From: CAYRFQ01 sp964423615
GTDB taxonomy: Bacteria > Planctomycetota > Planctomycetia > Gemmatales > Gemmataceae
Direction of reading: 5' to 3'
NCBI GenBank assembly: GCA_964423615.1
Contig: CAYRFQ010000162.1
Span: forward strand, 1 to 10,098
Length of the DNA: 10,098 nucleotides
Translations under genes and position numbers: made by a program
In this document: positions 1 through 6,989 of the stretch, piece by piece
Numbering within the stretch: position 1 is the first letter of the stretch
Layout of the letters: each line of letters opens with the position of its first letter
Notes under the pieces: model-generated
Seen by the model: only the letters and a program-made list of their open reading frames with translations
Databases searched by the model: none
Told to the model about the DNA's origin: nothing

Positions 1-848
1 ACTTCGACGAACGAAACGCCAGCTTCGACGAGACGGCGAGCCATCAAGCAGCTTTGGCCGAACCGGCTTGTGCCGTATCGGCGACGCGTTTGCTCGGACT
101 CAAGGGTGACGTCGAAGGCTCGACGGCCACGATCTCGCATCAACGAGACGGCTCGTTGGTAAGTCGTTCGGTGGGCAGCACCGATATTGCTTTGGTACGT
201 TCGGTTGAAGCCAGACTCGAGTTCTTGAAGGAGGCCAAGACGATTGTCCATTTGGGTTCGCTCGACGTAGGCAGCGAGGTTTTCGACGCCACGAGCAGGA
301 TCACGAACGACGAGCGGTTGGTGGGCAGCACCCAGGAACCCCGAACCCGATCCGTTGGGCGTGTTGCCGATGCACACGTAGTTGGGCAGCGGGTTGGTGT
401 CGTCGCCGATTTCGTCCGAAGCGATCGAACCGATACTTGGATACGCCAGACCGCCGACGCCCTCGCGGTAGCCGGTGTGCATGAAGTGCTTGGCTCGACC
501 GTGGGCTCCTTCGCCTGTGCTCATGCCGCGAATCAAGGCACCGCGATTCATGACTTGAGCGATTTTCGGAAGGTGCTCGCTGATCTTGATGCCAGCGACG
601 TTGGTGTTGATTTCCGAGAACTCCCCGGCGTGTTCTGTGCCGGGTTTCAAATCAAACGTGTCCTTGTGGCTGGGACCGCCGTCCATCCACAAAAGGATAC
701 AGGCTTTGTGATTCTGTTGTCGTTGTTCGGCCGCCCGAGTCGCGAGAATGTCGAGCCATCCTGACATGCCAGCGCCGAGGACACCAGCAGCCGAGAGTTT
801 CGCAAAATCGCGACGAGTCAGTCCGAGTTCGGGAATCATGTCACGCAT
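1..848 (-). CDS. DUF1501 family Tat-exported protein, C-terminus beyond the window
   Basis: Read on the minus strand from ATG at 848, the frame stays open for 282 codons and leaves the window. The N-terminus has a twin-arginine signal, LTRRDFAKLSAAGVLGAG (residues 10-27), so export in folded form is likely. Family marks follow: LLWMDGGPSHKDTFDLKPG (about 52-70), which is the usual DUF1501 opening; GEGAHGRAKHFMHTGY (about 112-127); and RRLVEAGVSFVEV at the cut end. DUF1501 belongs to the alkaline phosphatase/sulfatase-like superfamily; its substrate is unknown. The start at 848 is preferred over the ATG at 839 because GGAG (858-861 on the plus strand) lies 9 nt upstream. It follows the DUF1549/DUF1553 gene on the same strand after a 202-bp gap, the standard planctomycete order, so cotranscription is likely although the gap could hold its own promoter. 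The long plus-strand frame over this region is an antisense shadow. Confidence 0.93.
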   Translation of the reverse strand, partial: MRDMIPELGLTRRDFAKLSAAGVLGAGMSGWLDILATRAAEQRQQNHKACILLWMDGGPSHKDTFDLKPGTEHAGEFSEINTNVAGIKISEHLPKIAQVMNRGALIRGMSTGEGAHGRAKHFMHTGYREGVGGLAYPSIGSIASDEIGDDTNPLPNYVCIGNTPNGSGSGFLGAAHQPLVVRDPARGVENLAAYVERTQMDNRLGLLQELESGFNRTYQSNIGAAHRTTYQRAVSLMRDRGRRAFDVTLESEQTRRRYGTSRFGQSCLMARRLVEAGVSFVE

Positions 849-1050
849 GGGTGAAGTCTCCAGGATGGCAGGGTTTTGCAGCTCTGTTCGTCACGCCCCT
901 GCCTCGATTGGTGGTAGGTTTTTATGTGGTTAGAAAAGTAAATTTCGGTTGATTAAAAGTATTTTGGGAGCCACATTCGTGGGCCGAACTTTCCTCACTC
1001 CAAGCCCTTCTTTCGTCAATGAGAAGAGGATAGGTGAGGGTTCCGAAGTA

Positions 1051-2697
1051 TTAATGATTCGTCGCAAATTCGCTTGACTGGATCAAGGCCCACGCGATGT
1101 CCGTGTACGCGGTCCTGAGGGCTTGAGCATTGGAGCCGTGCTTGTTCAGGAATTGGGTCATCCGCGTTTTTTCGGCTTCGGTCGGTCGTCGCGACAAAGT
1201 CGAGAGAAACAGGTGTTCGACAACGCCTTCAGGGGTGTCGGCCGCCTTCATGGCCTTCATGGCCGTGTACATGGGGTTGAACTGTCGGGCGTTCATCAGC
1301 GAGAGTACTTGTGGAATGCCAGCTTGGTACTTCGTTGGGTCGAATCCGCTGTCGCTTTGGAAGAAGGCGACGAACCGATCGCGTAGAACGTTACCTCGAC
1401 GATAGTTCTTGTTCTTTCGCTGTCGCTGGAGGGCTTTTTTGCGAGCGTTCTTCCTATCATCGGTGACGATGACCTGCTCGAGCGAATCGTAGAGTTGTTC
1501 GGGGGTGAGTTGGCGAACAAGGCTTCGGCAGAACAAGTCATTTTCTTTGGCGTTATTGCCAGTCGGTCGACTGCTTCGCTGGTAGGTCTCACTGAGACAG
1601 ATCGCGCGGATCATGTACTTGAGGTCGAAGTCATTAGCTTTCGCTTGCTCTGCCAGTGCGTTGAGTAGTTTCGGATGGCTCGCGGGGTTGTCGGCGTGCA
1701 TGTCGTCGACCGGGTTGACGATTCCGCGACCGATGAAGTGGTACCATAGCTTGTTCGAGATGGCCCGAGCGAAGTACGGGTTGTTTTTCGACGTAATCCA
1801 GTCCGCGAGGACGGGCCGGTAGGCTTTTTTGTTTTTCAAGTTGGCCTTGGTCCCGGCCAAGAATTGAGCGGGGACAGTCTTTGCAGAAACCGGAAGTTTG
1901 CGACGTCGGCGACTTGTGACTCTTTCACTGACGGTCAAGACCTTACCTTTTTTGGCGGCTTGGTTCGGGTTGCCGTTGACGTTGACCTTCATGAAGAACG
2001 CGGCCATCGCCCAGTAATCGTCTTGTTTGGTGTCGGTGAACGGATGGTCGTGGCACTGAGCGCACTGGAGTTGGACGCCCATGAACAACTGTGAAACCTT
2101 GTCAATCATCTTGTCCGGAGTAGGGTTGGCGACGAAAAAGGTGATCGCGGTGTTCTTGTTGATTGGACCGCTAGCGGTCACGATTTCATGAACGACCTTG
2201 TCCCAGGGAGTATTGTTGTTGAGCTTCTGGGCCATGTATTTTTTCATGGGCTCATCTTGGAGTCGACGATTGTTCGAGAGCTTCGGCAACATGGCGTTCG
2301 TCCAGATTTCTCCGAAGTGCTTGCCGTAGCGAGGGTCTTCGAGCAGTTCGTCGATGAGTTTGGCTCGCTTGTTCGAGTCCTTGCTGTCGAGGAACTGGGC
2401 TACCTTTTCCGCAGTCGGAATGACGCCCAAGATGTCAAGGTGAGCCCGTCGGATGAACTCGGCATCCGTACAACGACCTGAGATATCGACTTCGAACTCT
2501 TTGCATTTGGCGGCAATGTTCGCGTCGATGACTTTGGCCAACTCTGTCGGAGGGAGTTGGACCTTGGCCGCTGGGTTTTCGGCTCCTTGGGCTGCCGCAT
2601 GGCCCAAACAGATGAGCATGACACCAAAGACACTGCGAAATGCGATCCGGAGACCGGAAAGTGTCGATTTGGCTGAAACGAAGGAGGAATTCTTCAT
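1051..2697 (-). CDS. Secreted DUF1549/DUF1553 (PSD1-type) protein with a CxxCH motif
   Basis: This 548-residue protein has a hydrophobic signal sequence (about residues 17-36, likely cleaved near AAAQGA) and then the DUF1549 core, including FIRRAHLDILGVIPT (81-95) and DPRYGKHFGEIWTNAMLP (121-138). The motif QCAQCHDHPF contains CxxCH at 212-216, a c-type haem or metal site that is typical of the family. DUF1553 follows with RPVLADWITSKNNPYFARA (294-312), LLNALAEQAKANDFDLKYMI (344-363), LTPEQLYDSLEQV (397-409) and the usual end LSRRPTEAEK...WALIQSSEFATNH. It is a compact form: many relatives are longer and carry an extra N-terminal cytochrome-like (PSCyt1) domain or Ig-like domains. Its role is unknown; an exported redox or polymer-degrading function together with DUF1501 is only a hypothesis. 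The start is supported by GGAG at 2707-2710 (plus coordinates), 9 nt upstream. A weak inverted repeat, cctcac/gtgagg (993-998, 1034-1039), lies in the downstream spacer. Confidence 0.95.
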   Translation of the reverse strand: MKNSSFVSAKSTLSGLRIAFRSVFGVMLICLGHAAAQGAENPAAKVQLPPTELAKVIDANIAAKCKEFEVDISGRCTDAEFIRRAHLDILGVIPTAEKVAQFLDSKDSNKRAKLIDELLEDPRYGKHFGEIWTNAMLPKLSNNRRLQDEPMKKYMAQKLNNNTPWDKVVHEIVTASGPINKNTAITFFVANPTPDKMIDKVSQLFMGVQLQCAQCHDHPFTDTKQDDYWAMAAFFMKVNVNGNPNQAAKKGKVLTVSERVTSRRRRKLPVSAKTVPAQFLAGTKANLKNKKAYRPVLADWITSKNNPYFARAISNKLWYHFIGRGIVNPVDDMHADNPASHPKLLNALAEQAKANDFDLKYMIRAICLSETYQRSSRPTGNNAKENDLFCRSLVRQLTPEQLYDSLEQVIVTDDRKNARKKALQRQRKNKNYRRGNVLRDRFVAFFQSDSGFDPTKYQAGIPQVLSLMNARQFNPMYTAMKAMKAADTPEGVVEHLFLSTLSRRPTEAEKTRMTQFLNKHGSNAQALRTAYTDIAWALIQSSEFATNH

Positions 2698-2890
2698 TCG
2701 TTGAGTCTCCGCCCTTTTCCCTGGTATGACGATATGGCAAGACCGTTAACAACCCGATGTCGTTTCCACTCTTACCGAGGTAGGTCTAAGCTGTTGCGGT
2801 AGAAGGTCCGGTATTTGCAAAGAAGATGTAGCAGGTGGTTAACCAATCAACGACAGAGGTAAGTGGTTAGTCGTGTTTGGATATCAGTTA

Positions 2891-2920
2891 CGGGATGAAT
2901 TCGATTTCCAGACCATCCCG
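2891..2920. repeat. Perfect 7-bp inverted repeat (hairpin)
   Basis: cgggatg at 2891-2897 and catcccg at 2914-2920 are exact reverse complements with a 16-nt loop. The T-rich stretch on the plus side (attttaac) is short, so this is not a clear terminator. It may be an operator or an RNA stem. Confidence 0.4.
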
Positions 2921-2945
2921 ATTTTAACACCTGTTTCGTAGGTTG

Positions 2946-2969
2946 GTTCTGAAAAAGAACAGATTTTTT
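2946..2969 (+). terminator. Weak hairpin with T run
   Basis: gttct (2946-2950), loop gaaaa, agaac (2956-2960), then ag and six T (2963-2968). The geometry is that of an intrinsic terminator on the plus strand, but the stem has only five pairs and two G-C. No plus-strand gene lies just upstream, so it would only make sense for an unseen transcript. Confidence 0.2.
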
Positions 2970-3356
2970 CTCGAATCTTTTCTGGATGGGAAAAATTGCA
3001 GAGTGGGTAAATTTGAAAAGGGTACAGGGAGCTATATTCAACCCTCGACGCCGTTGTCGACAGTCAGATCAGTCTGTGTGCCCCGTGCGGTGTGATGTGA
3101 ACGAAAGAGTGCCGTTGGTGTTTCCAAGGTCTTGAATTATCGGATTGTATCGATTTTATGAACAATGACGAGGCGCTAATTCCTATCATCATAAGGTCGG
3201 AATGTGCAAAGAGAACTTCGAGGAGTTCAAAATCAGGGGTGAAACTTGCGATTGGCTAGTCTCTAGTCAATGCCGTTTCCATAAACTACCGAGGTTTTTG
3301 GAGATATGACAATGAGATTGGTCAAAAGGGCGAAAAACGAGTGCCTTTTTGGTACT

Positions 3357-3390
3357 GCTAGCATACAGCTTGATGCTAGTTTGTTATTGT
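3357..3390 (+). terminator. Terminator-like hairpin with no gene upstream
   Basis: ctagcat (3358-3364) pairs perfectly with atgctag (3373-3379), extended by one G-T pair, around an 8-nt loop. It is followed on the plus strand by the T-rich tttgttattgt. On the minus strand there is no T run. It could end a plus-strand small RNA made in the gap, or be a leader structure for pepE about 240 bp further on. Confidence 0.35.
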
Positions 3391-3476
3391 CTTGGTTCTG
3401 GATCTAGCCCTACGAGTGGGTCGTCGCAAGGCTCTGATGGGCGTTGGAATCTTGCAGGTTCCGGAACTCCTCGGAT

Positions 3477-3488
3477 GTGTCGCGACAC
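3477..3488. promoter_or_regulatory. Perfect 12-bp palindrome, candidate operator
   Basis: gtgtcgcgacac is a perfect dyad centred between 3482 and 3483, about 130 bp upstream of the pepE start. Its size and symmetry fit a dimeric regulator site, but no regulator gene is in the window and a 12-bp palindrome can occur by chance. Confidence 0.25.
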
Positions 3489-3620
3489 TTTTGGAACCGT
3501 AGTTTAGATCCTGGACAGACTTGACGACTTCTGGTGTGCGCCCGTCACCTTACCGTTTGTCCGAAAATGTGTAGATTTGATCAGTAACATTATACCCTTG
3601 TTCCCAACTGTGACGGCACC

Positions 3621-4325
3621 ATGCGAATCTTACTCGGTAGCGGCGGATTTCGAACCCAAGAGCGAATCGACTTTTTGGCGTCTCGAATGAAGGATTTCTT
3701 TGGTGACATCCCCTCTTTACTTTTTGTGCCTTACGCACTGGCCGATCATGACCGTTACGTTGCGGAGATGACAGAGAAAGGGATCAACGCTGGCTATCAC
3801 CTCTTCGGTATTCATCTAAAGGATGACCCGAAGGAAGCCATAAAAGACGCACACGGACTTTTCGTCGGTGGAGGCAATACATTTCGGCTTTTGAAGACGC
3901 TCTATGATCTGGAATTGGTCGAATTGATCCGCGAACGCGTTACCGAAGGAATGCCTTACCTGGGGATTTCTGCTGGGGCCAACATCGCGAGTCCGACGAT
4001 CATGACGACGAACGACATGCCAATCACTCAACCACCGAAGTTCGAGTCCCTTGGCCTGGTCCCGTTTCAGCTCAATCCACACTACTATTCCGGTAACAGT
4101 TATGTGAAAGTAGACGGGGAATATCATCCCCACTTCGGGGAAACGCGCGACGATCGTATCCGCGAGTTTCACGAGTTGAACGACACTCCTGTAGTTGGGC
4201 TCTGGGAAGCAGGCACCCTTCGGATCGAAGACAAAACCATGACGTTGGATGGCGCTCCGGCCAAGCTTTTCCGCAAAGGCAAAGATCCTGTCGATATTAA
4301 ACCACCGGCCAGTTTTCCATTGTAG
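3621..4325 (+). CDS. pepE: Peptidase E, alpha-aspartyl dipeptidase (family S51)
   Basis: The product hydrolyses dipeptides with an N-terminal aspartate, in the cytoplasm; no signal peptide is seen. At 234 residues it is close to the enterobacterial enzyme (229). The nucleophile elbow GISAGAN places the catalytic Ser at 117, preceded by FVGGGNTFRLLK (81-92) and followed by PTIMTTNDMPI (125-135), both very close to known PepE. The other triad members, by position in the family, are His154 (LNPHY) and Glu196 (GLWEAG). The lack of a cyanophycinase-length extension favours PepE. The ATG at 3621 has no obvious Shine-Dalgarno sequence (aactgtgacggcacc before it), but the protein begins with the expected first strand (MRILLGSGG), so the start is accepted. 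It is the first gene after the long gap, 86 bp before treZ on the same strand; cotranscription is possible. Confidence 0.93.
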   Translation: MRILLGSGGFRTQERIDFLASRMKDFFGDIPSLLFVPYALADHDRYVAEMTEKGINAGYHLFGIHLKDDPKEAIKDAHGLFVGGGNTFRLLKTLYDLELVELIRERVTEGMPYLGISAGANIASPTIMTTNDMPITQPPKFESLGLVPFQLNPHYYSGNSYVKVDGEYHPHFGETRDDRIREFHELNDTPVVGLWEAGTLRIEDKTMTLDGAPAKLFRKGKDPVDIKPPASFPL

Positions 4326-4326
4326 T

Positions 4327-4394
4327 TGAGAGTCGAGAGACAGGAAGTCAGGAGTCAAGGGACCAGAGTCAAATTGTCTTACTCGGGACTCTCA
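4327..4394 (+). repeat. Inverted repeat and agtc-rich spacer between pepE and treZ
   Basis: tgagagtc (4327-4334), just after the pepE stop, is an exact reverse complement of gactctca (4387-4394), 52 nt apart. Between them agtc recurs at 4346, 4353 and 4367, within a purine-rich stretch. The pairing would place a long stem-loop in the transcript just upstream of the treZ ribosome binding site (aaagga, about 10 nt before its ATG). It could attenuate readthrough or tune treZ translation; there is no T run, so it is not a classic terminator. Confidence 0.4.
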
Positions 4395-4411
4395 GAAAGG
4401 AAGTCGAATCA

Positions 4412-6283
4412 ATGAGTTGGCGTCCGGAATTTGGAGCTTGGTTGGAAGGTGACAAAACGAGGTTTCGCATCTGGGCACCTGGAGTCGAGAGGCTCGATGT
4501 CGTGATTTATGCCCAAGAGGATGTGAAGGAGGTCGTGCCTTTGGAGGCATCAGGCGACGGCTTCTTCACCGCTTGCACCGACAAGGCCGCTCTCGGCACA
4601 CGATACAAATATCGTATCGACGGTGGAGAGGCCTTTCCGGATCCGGCTTCCCGGTATCAATCAGACGGAGTTCATGGTCCTTCCATCGTTCATGCTCCTG
4701 AAACTTATCCGTGGCAAGATTCCGAGTGGCCAGGCGTCCGGTACGAGGACCTGGTGATTTATGAACTTCACCTCGGGACATTCTCGCCCGAGGGAACGTT
4801 CGCTGGAGCGATGGGAAAACTCCAATACCTCAAAGACCTTGGAATTACTGCCGTCGAGTTAATGCCAGTGGCGGACTTTCCTGGAGACCGTGGGTGGGGT
4901 TATGACGGGGTTCAACTCTTTGCCCCCGCAAGGTGTTACGGAACGCCAGAAGATCTCCAACGCTTAGTGGATCACGCCCATCAACTTGGTTTGGCCGTGT
5001 TGCTCGACGTTGTTTACAACCACTTCGGTCCGGACGGGAATTATCTGGGAGTTTACGGCCCTCATTTCGAGTCGACGAAACACAAATCTCCCTGGGGGGC
5101 TCGGCTGAATTTCGATGGCGAGCATAGCGACAAGGTTCGTGACTTCTTCATCAACAATGCGATTTACTGGCTCGACCAATTTCACTTCGACGGACTGCGG
5201 CTCGACGCCACACAAGCCATCATCGACGACAGCCCCCAACATTTTCTCGCCGAGCTAACGACCCGAGTGCGCGAGACCCTTCCGGATCGCAAGATTCATC
5301 TAATTGCGGAAGACCCCCGTAACATGGCTCGCATGCTTCGACCCGTCGCCGAAGGGGGCTATGGGCTCGATGGTGTTTGGGCCGATGATCTTCATCACCA
5401 GACGCGTTGTTTGCTTGCTGGAGACAACGAAGGCTATTACCAGGACTTCAGCGGGACGACCGAAGACTTGGCAACGACGATTCGTCAAGGTTGGTTCTTC
5501 ACAGGACAGGAGTCGGTCTACCTTGGGCAACCGCGAGGCACTGATCCGACGGGACTGCCGCCTCGTGCGTTCTTGGTTTGTATTCAGAACCACGATCAGA
5601 TCGGCAACAGAGCCTTCGGTGAACGCCTCCATCACCAGGTTGACCTTGCAGCGTATCGGGCCGCTTCGGCGATGCTGTTGTTCCTTCCGGGAACGCCGCT
5701 GCTGTTTATGGGGCAAGAATGGGCCGCGTCGACTCCCTTCCGATTTTTTGCAGACCACAATGAAGAACTAGGGAAGCTTGTGACGGCGGGCCGACGCGAA
5801 GAGTTCAAACATTTCTCGGCGTTTTCGGACCCCGAAAAGCGGGAAACTATTCCCGACCCTCAGGCGTTCGAAACGTTCAAAGCGTGCCGTTTGTTATGGG
5901 ACGAAGTGAAATCGTCACCGCATGCTGGCATCCTCGAACTCTATAAAAAACTGCTCCAACTTCGACGGGATGAGCCCAGTTTGTACGATTCGAATGCTGA
6001 GTGTGTCGCGAGTGCTGTAAACGAGAATGCTCTGGCAATTTATCGGAAGGCAACCAATGGAGACTCGCTGTTGTTGGTATGTCAGTTTCGTGGAGCAGGT
6101 GAAGTCACGCTCGGGGGCATTCCCAATTTCGATACCATCTCAAAACTAGCGTGGGAACTCGATTTTGCAACAGAGGGCACGCCTTTCTCGGAAGGTGCTG
6201 GGCCTAACCTCGAACAGTTTGTTGGGCAGAAAATCATTCGTTTTCCCGGACCAATGGGAGTCATTTTCCGAGCCAGTTCTTGA
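4412..6283 (+). CDS. treZ: Malto-oligosyltrehalose trehalohydrolase (GH13)
   Basis: TreZ releases trehalose from maltooligosyl-trehalose, the second step of the TreY-TreZ route from glycogen or maltodextrin, in the cytoplasm. The 623 residues show an N-terminal beta-sandwich (about 5-95, with FRIWAPGVERLDVVIY), a GH13 barrel (about 110-480) and a C-terminal beta domain (about 530-620). Barrel motifs: DVVYNHFGPDGNYL (199-212), GLRLDA with the nucleophile Asp265, LIAEDPRN with the acid/base Glu300, and NHDQIGN with Asp395. The FGPDGNYL and DGLRLDATQAI context is that of TreZ, not of branching enzyme. Length is normal and all three catalytic residues are present. A Shine-Dalgarno-like aaagga about 10 nt upstream supports the start. 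No treY is seen on either side; it must lie elsewhere if the route is complete. The gene ends about 90 bp before a convergent IS remnant, with no clear terminator. Confidence 0.96.
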   Translation: MSWRPEFGAWLEGDKTRFRIWAPGVERLDVVIYAQEDVKEVVPLEASGDGFFTACTDKAALGTRYKYRIDGGEAFPDPASRYQSDGVHGPSIVHAPETYPWQDSEWPGVRYEDLVIYELHLGTFSPEGTFAGAMGKLQYLKDLGITAVELMPVADFPGDRGWGYDGVQLFAPARCYGTPEDLQRLVDHAHQLGLAVLLDVVYNHFGPDGNYLGVYGPHFESTKHKSPWGARLNFDGEHSDKVRDFFINNAIYWLDQFHFDGLRLDATQAIIDDSPQHFLAELTTRVRETLPDRKIHLIAEDPRNMARMLRPVAEGGYGLDGVWADDLHHQTRCLLAGDNEGYYQDFSGTTEDLATTIRQGWFFTGQESVYLGQPRGTDPTGLPPRAFLVCIQNHDQIGNRAFGERLHHQVDLAAYRAASAMLLFLPGTPLLFMGQEWAASTPFRFFADHNEELGKLVTAGRREEFKHFSAFSDPEKRETIPDPQAFETFKACRLLWDEVKSSPHAGILELYKKLLQLRRDEPSLYDSNAECVASAVNENALAIYRKATNGDSLLLVCQFRGAGEVTLGGIPNFDTISKLAWELDFATEGTPFSEGAGPNLEQFVGQKIIRFPGPMGVIFRASS

Positions 6284-6344
6284 CGGCGTCTTGGCGTCTC
6301 GTCGACCGAATAGCCTGCTTGTGTCCGTTTGGATTTTTCCCAAC

Positions 6345-6357
6345 TTGCGGTCCGCAA
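6345..6357. repeat. 13-bp near-perfect palindrome beside the IS remnant
   Basis: ttgcgg, one central t, ccgcaa. It lies between the treZ stop and the point where transposase homology ends. It has no adjacent T run and could be a chance dyad or part of a rearrangement junction. Confidence 0.2.
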
Positions 6358-6373
6358 CGACCCACTTGTTGCT

Positions 6374-6824
6374 GTGACGTTTTCGACCCTTGACTTTCTT
6401 GCCTGCGTCATAGCCCTTTTTCCCCTCCGACTTGGGTTGTCTTAACACTTTGCGAATCGACACATCCGGCACTGGGTGTTGGCTCTCGACCTTGTTGTTC
6501 GCGTACGGCTTGAGTCAAGGTTTGGTGGATCGCATCGATCGTGCCATCGTCGCGCCATCGGCCAAAGTAATCGTAGGCTGTGCTCTTGGCCACCAAATCA
6601 TGAAGGATCATGTCCCATTGGCAGCCTGTTTTCAGGACATACAAAATTGTGTTGAGGACTTCTCTCAGATCGACAGTCCGAGGCCGACCTCCGGTCTTGG
6701 CGGGCGGGAGAAACTCACGAATACTTTCCCACTGGCTATCAGTCAAATCCGTCGTATACGAAGCACGTTGAGAAGTCGATATAGAACTGGCCACAGAAAA
6801 GAGTTGCAAATAGTCCGGTAGCAA
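6374..6824 (-). pseudogene. Broken IS5-family (IS427-like) transposase remnant
   Basis: On the minus strand the frame reads SYTTDLTDSQWESIREFLPP, then GGRPRTVDLREVLNTILYVL, GCQWDM, YDYFGRWRDDGT, GREPTPSAG and DSQSVKTT (first DDE aspartate), which is the N-terminal half of an IS5-family DDE transposase. After VGGEKG it hits a stop (LTYGA lost; GL then TGA at about 6408). The next frame continues with YDAGKKVKGRKRH, so one extra base in the run ggggaaaaaggg (minus strand, about 6412-6424) breaks the gene. Homology then ends near 6374: the expected DTLG region and the rest of the catalytic core are missing. The upstream end has no in-frame ATG, only TTG at 6824 or an internal GTG. I found no terminal inverted repeats or target duplication. 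Some IS5-family elements use programmed frameshifting, but the missing C-terminal half means this copy is dead. Nothing is recognised in the flanks 6284-6373 and 6825-6989. Confidence 0.88.
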
Positions 6825-6978
6825 AATCTTAGGGAAACCATGCTTTCCGGATGCTCAGCGTCTTCCCACCAACGAACACCATTCTCGACTTGCCCATAAT
6901 TCGCCGCCGGGTCATACTGATCGGTACTGTGTGCCGGATGTCTGACGGAGTAGAAGCAACTACCCGGTGCCCCTGAGC

Positions 6979-6985
6979 AAGGAAG
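6979..6985 (+). promoter_or_regulatory. Ribosome binding site of the 781-residue protein
   Basis: aaggaag ends 4 nt before the ATG at 6990. This strong Shine-Dalgarno match, together with the signal peptide that begins at this ATG, fixes the start. Confidence 0.75.
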
Positions 6986-6989
6986 ACCC

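Larger units (their letters stand above)
2698..3620. other. Long non-coding region between divergent transcription units
   Basis: No convincing gene is seen on either strand. The one listed-size frame (64 codons, minus strand, 2847-3041) has low-complexity content and no ribosome binding site, and a 33-codon plus-strand frame from 3159 (MNNDEALIPIIIRSE...) also lacks one. The region should hold the promoters for the leftward DUF1549/DUF1501 unit and the rightward pepE, but I could not find a clean -35/-10 pair for either. It contains several short inverted repeats, listed separately, and is more AT-rich than the flanking genes. It could encode a small RNA or be a decayed gene. Confidence 0.7.

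Noticed and set aside
54..764. 236-codon plus-strand open frame
   Set aside because: It lies antisense to the DUF1501 gene, whose minus-strand translation has clear family motifs and a Tat signal; the plus-strand product has no recognisable features.
2847..3041. 64-codon minus-strand frame in the long gap
   Set aside because: No ribosome binding site, unusual composition and no recognisable motif.
3540..3620. Promoter for pepE around attata (about 3589-3595)
   Set aside because: The -10-like element is plausible, but there is no -35-like hexamer at 16-18 bp, so I do not call it.
3816..4358. 180-codon minus-strand open frame over pepE
   Set aside because: Shadow of pepE, which has a full catalytic triad and family motifs on the plus strand.
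5300..5771. Frames of about 150 codons on both strands within treZ
   Set aside because: They overlap the catalytic barrel of TreZ; none has a family motif or a ribosome binding site.
6146..6472. 108-codon minus-strand frame as a separate gene
   Set aside because: Only its middle (YDAGKKVKGRKRH) is meaningful, as the frameshifted continuation of the transposase; the rest runs into the end of treZ antisense.
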